Positions 23,141 through 36,247 of a DNA stretch of 64,000 nucleotides are shown one piece after another; the stretch's first letter is position 1; each line of letters begins with the position of its first letter. Under the pieces are notes generated by a model, which was not told where the DNA came from, did not search any database, and saw only the letters and a list, made by a program, of their open reading frames with translations. The stretch comes from Sipunculus nudus (Eukaryota; Annelida; Sipuncula; Golfingiida; Sipunculidae): NCBI GenBank assembly GCA_026874595.1, contig CM049308.1, positions 78,170,124-78,234,123 of the forward strand. Direction: 5' to 3'. The translations under genes and the position numbers were made by a program.

Positions 23141-26100
23141 TTTACTGTTATAAATGTATTGTAGTTGGCAGAGGTATACACATGCTCTTGGTGTTCTCTA
23201 ATTGATTATCTGCTACTATGAAGGTAAATGTCTGCTCTGCTGAAAACAGGAGGAAGCAATTGTCTGCAATGGAAACTGATGATATGCTGTTTCTCTGGCA
23301 GCACTGGTCCCAGAAGTTGTCAGCCATCAGGAGTAATTGCAGGTGCTAATTGGTCAAATCATACCCAGCAGACCATGGGAAGACCGCCAGACAGGCTGAC
23401 AGACAGAACACCAGATCAGGCAGGGAGACATGACCCAAATTGATTCAATGCCAAAGCTAAACCAAGCAGTAGTGCCTGCTATTTATTAGAAAATGTTATT
23501 CCACAAATCATGTGTGTTTGTCTGGGTGCAGTCCCTGAACTGAAGTATGCTACTTTGTAAGCTGCTGGCTTAAGGTGACTTCAGGGAGGATGGACCCTCC
23601 TAAGGCAAAAGAAATCGCCTCTGCTGTGAAATATAATACATCTGGTCCTTTCATATACCAAAGATGTTTCGTTATTATGGAGAAGTGGTACTGAAGGGCA
23701 AAGTGATGGATCTGTGGACTCTTTCATTTTCATGATGAAACGGTCTTCTTCTCTATGTAACAAAATGGGTCTTTGGGTCTTGATATTCAAGTTCATAATT
23801 TTGCATATTTAAGGATGAATTATGGTATTTAATTATAAAGAATTTGGTAGGAATTTCTGTAAAATCAATTTGAACTGCAATTGCTGGTGGCTTCATAAAA
23901 CATATAGAATTCATCACCATAGTTGATCCCTAAAAATGTCCTTGTTTTCTAAAATTTGACAGAAAAAAATTAATAATAACAGTTAATCTTGCATTACAAT
24001 GAAGTATTAAATTATATGTTGTGAAAAGTATTAGGTATTTATAAGAAACCTCCTTCACTGATGTTTGTTATTATTGTGAATCAACATTTATTCTTTTATA
24101 GGAAAAAGTCATTTATCAGATTTAAAAATAAGTCAAATATTACCATAAAATATTCACAAGAATGAATCCTCTTGCCATTACCGTAATACATATAAAGAAT
24201 ATATGACCAGGTACCATAAAGTTTTCACAGAAATTTATTTTCCATTACCATACAAGGTGCAGCATATGCATCCGCTTAAGATATAATTAAATTAATACAA
24301 AAAGTGACTTTCAGCCTGTGCACTTTCAGTTTTGGCATGTTGGTGCTTCATGTAAAGTGCAGTGCCAGGAAGATTTAAATTATTGCATCTCCAAGTCCCG
24401 GGGGCAAAGGATCAAACATTGATAGGCAGCAGGGTGAACAGCGCTTACAATCAGTTCACAGTTCACTGGACAGAGGCACTACAAATGATGACTCCTCTTA
24501 AGCAGACAAAGTAAGACCATATCCACCTGGAATTCCTGCTGACACCCCTTCAATCACAAGTCTATTGCTCGACCACATGGGCCACTTTTTTCCCTAGTTC
24601 ACAGTCTGCTCATAAAAAGGCCACCGGAAATACGCTTAGATAACAGCCAGACAGAATAAGGGGAGCGTGCTATCTTTTCGATCACAGCGTCCTCATGGTG
24701 TATACTTTGTGTCCTGATTGTGTGGGGACCCTCTTATTTTTTTTAGCCACTGCATTTTGCCGGAAAGAGTCTGGGGGTGTCTGGTATTTTTTATGCCCTT
24801 GACTTTTGTGTGAAAATATTTTATGCCACAGACTTTGCACATTGATGAAAGTGTGTTTGTAGTAAGGAAAGGGGATCTTCTTTTATTATTATGCCAATGG
24901 ATTTTGATTGCAAGTAATTGGGGAGAGGTGTTTGAAAACCAATGACCTTGACCTTCATCATCAAGGCTCAAATCACCTTCAATAGGCTGAAATAGAATCT
25001 TTTTTGGAACCCCATAACTTTTGAAGTATTGCATATTTTTTCCTCAAAATTGAAACACTAATTGTTTCAACCAAACTGGTTACCTTGACCTGGATCTTCA
25101 AGATCATATCAACCAGTATAGAGATTATTTGTGAATGTTGTGTAATTTTGTAGTAGTCAGTATTTTCCACAAATTTTAGAATTGGAGGCCCAATTGATAG
25201 AGGGGAGACATATCTGTTTTTGCATTGCAAAAACAACCTCATTCTAGTTTTAGTCGTGGATCTTGTGTAATTTTTTTTCCTCCTTTATAGGAAACTTTTA
25301 TTACTGTCCAGATCTGTCTGTTTATTATAACAGGGCTGCGTGACCAAAGGTACAGTCTTGCACATGATCGATAGATGTCAAACAAGAGAAGTCCAAACAT
25401 GAATGTACATGGTTGTTAACACTGGCTGTAAGCCTGAAATGAAATGGAAAACACAGGTAGAGTTCATTCTGTGTTGATGTTGATGCCAATGAATGTGCCT
25501 GGTTCACTTTTTAACTCTCAAAGATTCAGTACAATATTTTGGCAGATACCTTATTTTATTTCAAAGAGATAATTATTTTTTTAGTTTTAATCCTACATGT
25601 TCTGAATGTAATTAGGTCCCTTTAATGATCAGGAAAAACAGAACACCAAGTTTTGTGGATGGTATACCAGTAGGTTAATGCAAAAGTGGGCAGGCAGAAA
25701 CAATAGTTAATTTTTTAATTATTTTAGTTGTGGGTGATAAGGATTTTCTGTTAGTTTGTTTTCAGGTTCCCAAAAGTATAGCAGTGATATTTACAACAAC
25801 AAAAAATAACTCCCTAAAAATCAGTTTCTGAGCAAGTCATAATTCATGTGAAGGTTCTGCAAGTTGATGTTTTATGTCATACATTCAACCAATGATCATG
25901 CTAATAATATTTGAACGGGATGTAACAACAAGCTATATATCTAGGCCTACAGTTCATGTGAATTTTGTCTATTTTAAACCTGCAGTTCTATTCATGTTTT
26001 GGATTTTATTTTTATAAGTAAACTACACTACAGTTCACATTCAATAGAAACAGGCACCTAGATTTCAGATATGATGAAGAGTGATTGTTTTATGGTTAGT

Positions 26101-28474
26101 GCAATGTACCATTATGTCTCTTCCACTAACAATGATGTCCATGTACATATATAGCTGACAAAAAGTATGTGTCACCAGGTGATTCATTCAAATACTACCT
26201 GAGCATGCAAGTTTATGTTGTCAGGAAGTTGGTCTCCAAAGGTAGACAGATGAACCTCCAAGCATGAGAATTAGCTGTTGTTTCAGTTGATTTTTAGCTT
26301 TGTAGTCATGGGTTTTGCCATATATGAGAGCAATTATTTGTATGTAATCTTCAGCGCATGATGGCATCATTGTCACACTGTCAATAATTTGAATTGTAGC
26401 TTATTCTCTAATGCCATAAGAAATCTCATGAAATATCCCCAGTTACCTCATTATTCAAGGTTCATGATGTTGTTTTTAACAGGTGTAGATTTTATCTTCA
26501 CTATTGTATGGTATTTTAGCATAAACTCTTCTCTTGCACTGAGTTTTTATAAACTGTGACATTTAGATTTACTGTAATAATACTGTGTCTTTTGGAAGAG
26601 CAGGTTCATTAAATTCTTAGGTTACAAGAACAAAAAAAATAAAAAATTTATAAATACCATAGTCCCAAAGCTAGATATATTCATTCCGGTAGGTGTTAAG
26701 AAAGTAAAAGAAGCATTATGATTAGAATTAAACTATCATTGTCCATGGCCATCTTTGTCAGAAGCATGATCCTAAATGAATATTTATCTAACCACATAGG
26801 AGAAGAAGGAACAAACCCATTGGCTAGAAACTCTTAATTTGACTACTAAATGTATGAAAATTTGAAAACTAGGCCTCTGTGACCAGATCATCACGGATAC
26901 TTTTCCCTGATCATGAAGCACCCTTGGTACAATATGTGACCCCTTCACTATTCCTGCTTCTGTTTTCCTGAAGCTGACCCATTTGAAGGAGAGCCAAATA
27001 TACCTGTTATATACACTTAGAAGAAAAAGATCCCTTGGCCTGGACCTATGGTTTCTGTACTCAAGCATAGTGTGGAGCTGTATAGAGTGTTCTGGAACCT
27101 TCTTTTTGATGTCATTCTGTAGTATAAATAGGGACCATATGATTGGCTCCTCATGTTCTACTGTTTCTGATACCTGCTATAGTCTTTGTTGACATCTTTA
27201 GTTTTACACAGGTATGAGCACCCTAGTTAGGTTAATTGACCTCACCTTAAACTTTACCTGACCTCAATAGCATATTCATTTATTGAATAATCATTAGCAT
27301 AACTGTTCCGTACAGCCAATCAGGTTGCCCATATAACTGTAAACTGTTAGTCACCTGACAATAATAAAATTTGCATGTTTTCTGAGATATTCTTTTTTAC
27401 AAAGGAGACAGTAAAGAGGTTTTAGGCCATAGGTTGCTGGGGCCATTCCTCTGACTACTGAGTGAATAATAATGTCTTACCTGCATGGTACATAATTCTT
27501 ATGAGACAAATAATCCAAAATATTGCATGACAGTTCACAATGACTGCTGTATATATTCATTAGTACAGCATTCCAGTTGATGAAGTCAGTTGATAGACAT
27601 CTGTGTCATTGACCTTTGTGACATCATTATTGTCTTGTCAACAGCTGTCACAAGGAAGACCTTCTGTGAAGGAGCATTTTTGGGGCTCATTATAATAATT
27701 AGGTCAAAAGTTAGATTTTATTGTATTTATGACAGTAAGTAGGCCTTGAACCATCAGATTCAGTAGCCAGACCATCAGACTGAGACCAATTTCATGTTTA
27801 ATCATTCTGGAAAACAGGTGCAAAAGTCTCTCTTAAACGTGATAGATATCATTATTTCACACCAGGCTATTACCGTTATGAAAGGTTGATCTATTTAATG
27901 CCTATATCGCATGCTACTTTGACTTCTCTTGGCCTGAACACTGTTATGTTAACCATATTAAATGTCCATCTGATGGAGACAGCAGGAAGCCATGTGTGAC
28001 ACACTGTGTGAGGGTCAGCTAGGCCAGTAAATTACACTAACAGCACAGGGTTTATCTACACTGAATCTGGACTCCTGTCTGGTCACAACAGAAAGTAAAG
28101 TTTAAGTTGATAGCATTTCTCTTGATGTTATATATACAGATATGACAGACTCCATGAAACTCTTCCGGAGTTATGTTTTTTTTTTTTATTTTCCTTTGTG
28201 TACGTCTGCTTACATTATGGCTTTTCAGCAGAACAGACTGAAATCATCTAAGCTGTATTAATGGGCCTTTGTGTATAACCCTGTTATTAGCAGGACACAT
28301 AAGCTGACTATTAGGGCTTTGAACTTCAAATTTTTAAAGAGGCAGGTCTAGACAAGATCCATTGGAAAATTTAATTATCTAATATCTGTAAGTTATGGGT
28401 CAAACACATTTTATTTTTAAGTTAATCAGTGATTATCATTTTATCATGCTGCTCACCTTAACTTTAGTTTGAAT
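23141..28474. other. Intron, 5.3 kb without recognised features
   Basis: I see no exon, RNA gene or transposon end. Minus-strand open frames at 24693-25242 contain TGACCTTGACCT words and repeat-like text, and probably derive from an old repeat. They show no protein motif. Confidence 0.45.
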
Positions 28475-28487
28475 ACCAATAAATGCT
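28475..28487. repeat. Candidate target-site duplication, left copy
   Basis: ACCAATAAATGCT here matches ACCAATACATGCT at 33200-33212 in 12 of 13 positions. The two copies bracket the LINE exactly where ORF1 coding sequence begins and the 3' UTR ends. Chance similarity in AT-rich DNA cannot be excluded. Confidence 0.5.
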
Positions 28488-29354
28488 CGCTTAATTGCTG
28501 CACTAACCACAGCTCTCCAAAATGACGCCGTGCAACAGTCACTCAGAACAGCGTTAATAGATCCACTGAAAAACTCACTTGAGAGAAAAATTCTTAACCT
28601 GGAAGAAAAAATATCAACCAACAAGGAGAAAGCAAAATCAAACGAAGAAAAAACTACAATCCTTGAACGGAAAATAACCAACATAGAATATACTTTAAAC
28701 GACCTTCAAAACAAGTATGGAGATGTCGTTAATGAGATGAAGATACGGAAAAATCACCAAGAACTAGAGGCAAAACAGAAAAACATCATAATCGAGGGAC
28801 TTCCAGAAAAAGAAAACGAAAAACTGCTGGAGCGAGCCGTGGAATTCCTCAGCCACACCATGAACCTGAACATCGATAGGTCAGAAACAAGCCAAGCGTA
28901 CAGAATAAAACCAAAAGTTCAGGATGACGAAACAAATTGGAGAAAAACAAACACAGGGACCACTAGAAAATTGATGATAAAATTCCACAACAGGCAAACG
29001 AAGGAGTTAGTCTATAGAACTAGATCAAAACTGAAGAAAGTCCGAGTGGACAGAAACATTATCTACATAAATGAAGATCTAACCGAAGAAAAGACCAAAT
29101 TATTCCATGATACAAGGGAACTAAAGAAACAAAAGCGGATACATTCAACATGGACCCAAAACGGACAAATTTATGCAAAACAAGAGAAAGAGGATATCCC
29201 TACATTAATAAAAAATGCGTCTACACTCCAGAAATTTAAAGAATGGATCGCGCTGACAGAAGAAGGGAACAAACGGCACAAACGTTTGTCAGACTATTTT
29301 TTCCCCTTTTTTATATATATTTATATATATACGTCCCACTTATTATTTTACTGA
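28488..29354 (+). CDS. LINE ORF1, RNA-binding protein, N-terminus missing
   Basis: The frame is open from 28473 to the stop at 29352-29354, but no ATG is found; the first usable start-like codon is GTG at 28530. About the first 85 residues from that GTG are lysine/glutamate-rich heptad-like sequence (SLERKILNLEEKISTNKEKA), probably a coiled coil for trimerisation. A fold with KNIIIEGLPEKENE follows, with basic and aromatic residues in the second half (YINEDLTEE, LKKQKRIHSTW). This order of coiled coil, RRM-like domain and C-terminal domain is that of L1/CR1-type ORF1 proteins, which coat the RNA and act as chaperones in the RNP. The stop lies 22 nt before the ORF2 ATG. The tail after about residue 255 is hydrophobic and low in complexity. 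Confidence 0.8.
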   Translation, partial: RLIAALTTALQNDAVQQSLRTALIDPLKNSLERKILNLEEKISTNKEKAKSNEEKTTILERKITNIEYTLNDLQNKYGDVVNEMKIRKNHQELEAKQKNIIIEGLPEKENEKLLERAVEFLSHTMNLNIDRSETSQAYRIKPKVQDDETNWRKTNTGTTRKLMIKFHNRQTKELVYRTRSKLKKVRVDRNIIYINEDLTEEKTKLFHDTRELKKQKRIHSTWTQNGQIYAKQEKEDIPTLIKNASTLQKFKEWIALTEEGNKRHKRLSDYFFPFFIYIYIYTSHLLFY

Positions 29355-29376
29355 CAGTTTCGCCGTTGACACAATC

Positions 29377-32300
29377 ATGGGCAACAGAGACATGAACAAA
29401 TCGGAAATCCCCCCCACAGCTCCCACCCAATCGTCCACTACAGATGATGAGTTTATCATAGGTAAACATCTTAAAAATACTAAAAACAAAACCTTTAGAA
29501 TAATTACTGGACCTCCTTACTTAAGCTATTTACTAACGCAAACCAGACGCAGAAACGGAACTTGCACCAGCAACCCCACAAGAATTTCCAACAACTCATT
29601 TAGTACGAAAACAACTGAAAAGCCACCTGTAATTATTAAACAATACCACCACTATCAGTATCATATTTATCACAATAATTTCCTCATAATACAGCTAATA
29701 TTATCAGGTGATATAGAAACAAACCCAGGCCCTCAAAACACAACATTGGACTTCTACCATATTAACATAAACAGTCTAATCAACAAAATAGATGATATCA
29801 TAATAGAAATTGAAAAATTTGACGTAATCTGTTTCACAGAAACACATCTCGATCACAACTTACCAAATGATGATTTACTAATAAAGGCCTTCCAAGAACC
29901 GATACGAAGGGACAGAAATAGATATGGAGGTGGCATTGCAGTATATGTAAAAAGTAATCTGCCATTTAAAAGAAGACATGACCTTGAAAATGATAAAATT
30001 GAAAGTGTCAGTATTGAAATCCTGAATCAACCCAAAAAAAATAATATGTACAACTATCTACAAACCCCCAAATGAAAACATTGAAAGTTGGGAGATGTTA
30101 AAGGACTACTTCTTTGATCTAAACTCAATACCGATAATGAACCATATCATACTAGGGGACCTAAACAGTGATTTACTCATTGAAAATCCTAAGCCAAAAC
30201 TGAAAGTCATATTACAAGAACTTGGCCTAATCCAACATGTCAAGGAACCAACAAGGATAAATGATAAAAGTAAAACCCTACTAGATGTAATAATAACCAA
30301 TTTTAATGATCAAATTTCACAATGTGGTACATTCCCCAAACACTACAGCGACCATAATGCAGTATACATGAAACTATATTGGAATAAACCTGTCCATGCA
30401 CTCCATCCCTTTAGAGTTTGGAAATATAAAGAAGGAAACTATATTAAAATGAAAGACATGCTCCAGAAAATTAACTGGGATAATATTGTAGACAAAAAAG
30501 AATATATCGACATAGTTTACGAAAAATTTACATCCACAGTCCTCTGTATATCAGAACAATGCATCCCAGTAAAAACAGTTAAAAACATAACTACCAATAA
30601 AGAATGGTTCACTCATGAACTAAAATTAATAAAACGCAAGTGCTTAAGAATCAGATCCAAAGCAATGAGAACCAAAAATACAAATGATTGGGAATTATAC
30701 AAAAATTCACGTAACAAATTTAATGCTGAGGTCAGAAAAGCCAAAAGTAAATATCCTTTAAAACTAGCAAATGATCTGAAGGAAAATCTTCATAACAAGA
30801 CATACTGGTGGAAAACCATAGAAGGCCTTATGAAAGGAACAACACATAAGACACTACCACCACTAGACAAAGGAAATGAATTGTATGTTACACTACCCAA
30901 AGAAAAAGCAGAACTGTTAAACAACCAATTTATACAACAAACAATACTTAACCACAATAGCAACTATGTTCCCTTAACACCAAGAAAAACAAATAACAAA
31001 TTAGGAGAAGTACAATTCGAAATAAATGATATAGAATCAATTATGAAATCCCTAGATACAAGTAAATCTAAGGGACCAGATGATATACATCCCTTCATTC
31101 TAAAGACATGTTATAAAGAATTATCATACCCTATTAAAAAAATCGCTGAACTTTCCTTTAACACAGGAAAACTACCCACCCTATGGAAAAAGGCAAATGT
31201 CACACCTATCTTTAAAGTGGTGATCCTAAACAACCAGTAAACTACAGACCTATATCACTAACAAGCTGTATATGTAAAATAATAGAGAAAATTATATTTG
31301 CCAGAATGCTTAACTTCTTTAAAGAAAACAGAATTATATCAGCATACCAATCAGGATTTTTACCTAGAGACTCTGCAGTGTATCAATTAACAGACTTGTA
31401 CAATACTATCACCTATGATTTAGACAATGGAAAAGAAGGAATAGGAATCTTTCTAGATATAAGTAAGGCTTTTGATAAAGTCTGGACAGATGGCCTTCTC
31501 AGTAAGCTACTCTCAGCAGGAATAACAGGTAAACTGCACAGATGGTTATACAACTATTTAACAAATAGACAACAACGAGTAATTATAGAAAATGCTCCCT
31601 CGGAATGGAAATTCCTACAGGCAGGGGTACCACAAGGATCGATCCTAGGACCCCTGCTCTTCTTAGTCTTTATCGACGACATAGGAGAAAAACTCACAAG
31701 TAATATTCGTCTCTTTGCGGACGATACAATGTTATACCTAGCCATAGAAAATCCCATCCGAGCAGCCCAGATACTAAATGCTGACCTTGAAAAGATTTAC
31801 CAGTGGTCAAGGAAATGGCTAGTCACTTTCAATGCAGGAAAAACTGAATCGGTACTCTTTTCAAGGAAAACAGCACCTGTAAACCTCCCTGACTTATACC
31901 TAAATAAAACAAAAATAACTAGACTCAAAATGCACAAACATTTAGGAATAATCCTTAGCCATAATTGCAAATGGCAAGAACATATAAACTACATTGCAGC
32001 TAAAGCAATGAACAAACTTCTAATCTTAAGCAAGTTAAAACATCTCCTAGATAGAACAACCTTACAAAATATATATTTCTCATATATCAGACCCCTCTTA
32101 GAATATGGAAACATCTTATGGAGCAACTGTACCAAGGAACAAGACCAGACACTTGAAAAAATACAACTGATAGCTGCAAGAATTGTAACGGGAGGGGTAA
32201 AAGGAACATCACATGAACTCTTATATCTTGAATCAGGATGGGAAACTCTCCAAAAGAGAAGAGAAAACAAACAAATCCTCCTTGAACATAAAATGATTAA

Positions 32301-32856
32301 CAACGAAAGTCCGCAGTATCTACGCATTCTTATTCCACCTCCACATAGTAACATATACTAAACCAGATTTGTAATACACAACCTTACTCCAATACAAGCA
32401 AGAACTGATTTATATTTCAACTATTTTCTCCCAAAATCAATCAGATTATGGAACCAAATGGATCTTGATAAGAAAGCTTGCTTAACAAGTGCCTCATTAA
32501 ACTACCAATTGAAAAAATCACCTCTAAGAACTAAAACACCTACGTACTACAACTCAGGAACCAGAAAATCACAAATAATCCATGCACGCATGAGAATGAA
32601 ATGTAGTGATCTAAATTATCATATGTACACAAGACATATTAGCGACACCAAAAAATGTCAATGTGGCCACCCATCAGAAGATCCCAACCACTACCTACTG
32701 CAATGCCACCTCTATAACTCCACTAGGAAAACATACTTACCTAGGGATACCCCATTAAAAGTTTTACTTTTTGGTAACCCAAAAATAGATGACAAATCAA
32801 ACAAGGAAATATTCGAATCAGTAGCAAACTTTATTGAAAACTCAAACAGATTCTAA
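29377..32856 (+). pseudogene. LINE ORF2, endonuclease-reverse transcriptase, broken
   Basis: It starts at ATG 29377. A leader of about 118 residues ends at the 2A-like motif (29695-29733). The endonuclease follows with HININSL, FTETHLD, GDLNSD and SDH (30347-30355). Next come the RT blocks: GPDDIHPFILK, YRPISLTS, FLDISKAFDKVW, GVPQGSILGPL and the catalytic FADD (31714-31725). A C-terminal C-x-C-G-x-H-x-C knuckle lies around 32655-32710. Breaks: a frameshift in an A8 run (30034-30041) moves the frame from 1 to 2. A second shift near 31214-31217 moves it back to frame 1. A TAA at 32359-32361 interrupts frame 1 before the last 165 residues. All key catalytic residues I can see are kept, so decay looks recent. 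The A8 break could also be an assembly error. Confidence 0.93.
29695..29733 (+). other. 2A-like ribosome-skipping motif in LINE ORF2
   Basis: The 13 codons read LILSGDIETNPGP, which fits the canonical 2A signature D-(V/I)-E-x-N-P-G-P. In viruses and in some non-LTR retrotransposons this sequence makes the ribosome skip the G-P peptide bond, releasing the upstream peptide. Here it would split a roughly 118-residue N-terminal leader from the endonuclease-RT protein. The sequence before it (FLIIQLILSG) is hydrophobic, as in active 2As. The motif is intact although ORF2 is broken downstream. Activity is inferred. Confidence 0.88.
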
Positions 32857-33199
32857 CATAAAATAATTTGACGATTTTGACAAACTCATCCCACACACAC
32901 CAAAACTCTCTGTCTCCTCTCAACTGGCACCTTACACTTTCCAAATCACAACTAAAAACATAGTCATTATGCTATCCACATCTTCCATGATACTCCAGTC
33001 ATCAATATGTTAACATCACACCCCCCCCCCCCCCCTTGCCATGCATCAGAAAATTACCACTTTAGAATTCAGGAGCGAGCTTCATAAGCTTTAAGTAGCT
33101 TGCGCTCAATCTATTGATACATGTTTATATTTATATATGTGCTTAGGCAGAATACCACATGAATGTACTTACTATGTATTGTGTCAATAAATCATTCAA

Positions 33200-33212
33200 A
33201 CCAATACATGCT
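33200..33212. repeat. Candidate target-site duplication, right copy
   Basis: ACCAATACATGCT, one mismatch from the left copy at 28475-28487. It directly follows the LINE 3' end. Confidence 0.5.
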
Positions 33213-34658
33213 TCATATTTACAGGATGTTTTATTTCTTTAAACTTATTTAACTTGACATTGCAGACAGCCTTTTAAGTTATAGAGAAATATTGCTTTGC
33301 TTCATAATTCTTCTAACAAAGCCTCTAGAAAATGGAGGTGGAAAGAGAACATGAGAAAATTGAAGATTCCATTAAATCTATTTAAGATGCCAACTGATTT
33401 CTTATTAAGATGTTATTCTGGCAAAATTGAAATATAAGTTGGCTCACATGATAAATATCTAGAAAGCTGATTGTAGTATTTTGTTCATGTGCTTTGATGT
33501 ACGTATTTGTTATACTGCAATACAACGAAAAAAACCTTTCTGGCTTGAAATAAATTTGAATCAGTTGAGCCATGATGATATATAAATCCTATCAATTAAA
33601 GTTTATTGGATACTCCTCCTGTTACATCTTAATATATCAAAGTAGGGATAGACATTTCTTAAAACATCAGTTCTGCTGAAGCCAAAACAATAGCTACTTT
33701 CAGAGCAAAGTATTGTTATGTTTTGTGTAGTTTAGCTTGCATCCAGGGGACTTGAGAACATCGTTGTTTGCGTATATTTTATGCATCTTGTCAAAAAGTC
33801 TGCACAACTTCCCATGTTCATCCTATTGTTCTTTGTTATATAGGTTTCACAATTATAGTTATTGTTGTTTTAGTTTTCACATAAAGGACTAGTCACTCGG
33901 GCAGCTGTAAGGGATACAAGGCTCATTGTGTCTGTCAATGTGTCTCTGAGGAAGACATTTATATACGCTGTATTTGTTGCACCTTCATTGAAAATGCAAT
34001 CAGTGTGTCCCAGAGGACAATACCTGTATATATTATTTCTACCCCCTTCAGAAGTAATGCTTATCAGAAAAAATAGCTGGGTGTCTTTGGTCAAATAACC
34101 TGCAAGTTGTCTCAGGAGTTACACTTTTTTTGGTTTATTGTTCTTCAATGGCCCTCCTCTGGGGAGGTAATAACTGGACTTGTCATTGTACCACTTTCAA
34201 GGAGCAAATTAAAATGATTTTAAACATATTCCATATGTTCATTTTTTGTTTAAAAGCAAAATATAACAGTCTGCATCTAAATTTCAATATCAGTAGCTTC
34301 ATGTCCAGTGACTTAATTAATAATAAACACCTGACATAAAATTACAATGGAATTTTAAGTACTTTTATTTTCAGCATTCAGTGTAAATGATTCTCCTTGA
34401 ATCTTTCATGCTCTGCAAATACATGTATATATGTAAAATGGTTAATAGGTGTGATTACATCTCATATTATACTGTTAGAAAATATAAACAGATAAATGAA
34501 ATTTCTCTAGATGTGTACTCAGATATACCTTGTGAACAAAATAAAGTATGTTGCATGACCAAGTGGTTAAGCAGTGGCATGTGGCTGCTATATATGCATT
34601 AACTTGTAGAAGGTTATATGCTCATAGTAGATTCCAAAGTCACGTACATTCTAATTTT
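33213..34658. other. Intron, no gene seen
   Basis: AT-rich. A weak tRNA-like stretch at about 34552-34625 (GACCAAGTGGTTAAGCAGTGG) is noted but lacks a good B box. Nothing else recognised. Confidence 0.45.
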
Positions 34659-36202
34659 TAGCTCAGCTCACTATAAATCAACTGAGGTCTAGGTACGGCT
34701 CTTTGTCCATCATCCATCTGGCCGTCCAGCTGCCCAGCCGTCCGTTAGCAGGGCACAAATCATAACTGGTGACCCTAGAAGCCTTTAACTATAAATCTAG
34801 GGAGGTCCATTAAAAATCTCCCCAGAAACCTGAAATTAGGTCACTGCGATGTATATCCTCTGAGCTAATTGGCTTGTAAGTACCCCCAGAATAATAAAAA
34901 ATTTGATACAAAACCTCAAATATCTTGATAATGTCATAAATCTTGCCTTGAATGTTGCCCATGCTAGTTTGGTCAGTTCCCGAAAAGTGGTGGCGCCCTG
35001 TATTTTTTCTTTTTTTTTATGAATATTTTTCCAGTTTTTTTTCACTATAAAATGACAACAATCATGTCAGTTTCTCAGCTGTGATTCCATCTAGTGTCCA
35101 AAAACCTGGTGTGATTATTAATTACAAGTGGATGCCCTATTTAATAACCTGTCTGTCTGTCTATTTGTCTGTCTAGCTGTCCGTCCGTCCATCCAAACAA
35201 ATTTGTTTCCAGATGATAACCCCAGGTTGGACTGACATATGGATTTCAAACATAACTTACACATGGCTCACCACTAAAGAAAGAACCTGTATATTTTTTG
35301 GGTCTGTAGGTCAACGGTCAAGGTCACAATACTTACTTAATTAAAAAGAATATGGCTGTGTTTTAAGCCAAGCTTTCCATCCCAAACTTTCCATTTTACT
35401 CATTTAGCTGACTTGCCGGTATGGGGAGAGCATAAATGAATTTTGGGTCACAAGTTAAAAGTTCAAGGTCACAGGGGCCATCTGCAGACCTGGGAGCCAG
35501 CCGTTGACCTGTAAATCGGCTGGCTGGAAGAAAAAATGGCTGGCTAGCCGGCTGAGCCTGCTCAGGTCTAAGAACAATGATGATGGCTGAGTGGACAGCA
35601 TTGTGGCTGGCTAGCCGGCAGAGCCGTTAAAATAAAGCAAATATCTAATGGACAAAATGTTCTCTCAATCTAATGCAATTATATTTATATGTACAAGAAT
35701 ATGAAACAAACTTAAAGAATATTTTGACAAGGTGATTACCCTTTGGATAAATTAATTTTATTCAATATCACGCCGGGCGTGTACAAGGACAGTGAGTGGT
35801 TACGTGAAGGATGGGGTTTCCCCCACTGTGTTTTCAGATCTGACAACATAGCGTGTTTTGGTGATGCTGAGCGCTTATTTGATCAGATGAAATTTGTTAT
35901 GATTTTCCTCATTTCTTTTGACAGATGTTGGCTACACATGCATTATTTGATCTCAGCTGATATAACGTTACATTGCTAAAAGCATCTTGAAAAATCGAAG
36001 GCTTCAATTCAGCTATTGAGATATATAGATATCATTTTTTTGCATCCTCAAAGAAACTGTTTTCGTGCGCTCACTTGCATGACAGTTCAACCGGATAATC
36101 GTTTTTCGTGTGCCAAACTTAAAGTGTCAAAGCTTGATGTACTGTGTGCTCCTTTTTTTAACTGTATCACATGAGGTTATGTGCAAGGGCAGGAAATTTT
36201 GT

Positions 36203-36203
<1 letters not shown>

Positions 36204-36245
<42 letters not shown>
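36204..36245. repeat. (AT)n microsatellite
   Basis: About 21 AT units directly abut the left end of the TA-flanked TIR element. It probably supplied the TA target. Confidence 0.95.

Positions 36246-36247
<2 letters not shown>

Larger units (their letters stand above)
28488..33199 (+). mobile_element. CR1/L2-like non-LTR retrotransposon, 5' truncated
   Basis: A 4.7-kb LINE in the same orientation as CPSF2, with ORF1 (RNA-binding), ORF2 (apurinic-like endonuclease plus reverse transcriptase), a roughly 340-bp 3' UTR and a terminal GTGTCAATAAATCATTCAA. There is no long poly(A), as expected for CR1/L2-type elements. ORF1 coding sequence starts directly at the left boundary without an ATG, so the copy is 5' truncated. 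ORF2 has two single-base frameshifts and one nonsense codon, so this copy cannot make a full ORF2 protein. A 2A-like motif precedes the endonuclease, as in several CR1/L2-group elements of marine invertebrates. A C-terminal C-x-C-G...H...C knuckle is present. The exact clade needs a phylogeny. Confidence 0.93.

Noticed and set aside
24693-25242. Overlapping minus-strand ORFs as a gene
   Set aside because: No recognisable motif. TGACCTTGACC words suggest an old repeat. Frames are short and unsupported by splice sites.
28436-28684. Minus-strand ORF at the LINE 5' boundary
   Set aside because: It is the antisense shadow of ORF1 coding sequence.
31989-32354. 121-codon minus-strand ORF
   Set aside because: Antisense shadow of the reverse transcriptase part of LINE ORF2.
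34552-34625. Possible tRNA gene (GACCAAGTGGTTAAGCAGTGG)
   Set aside because: The A box is reasonable but no proper B box or cloverleaf can be drawn. At most a relic.
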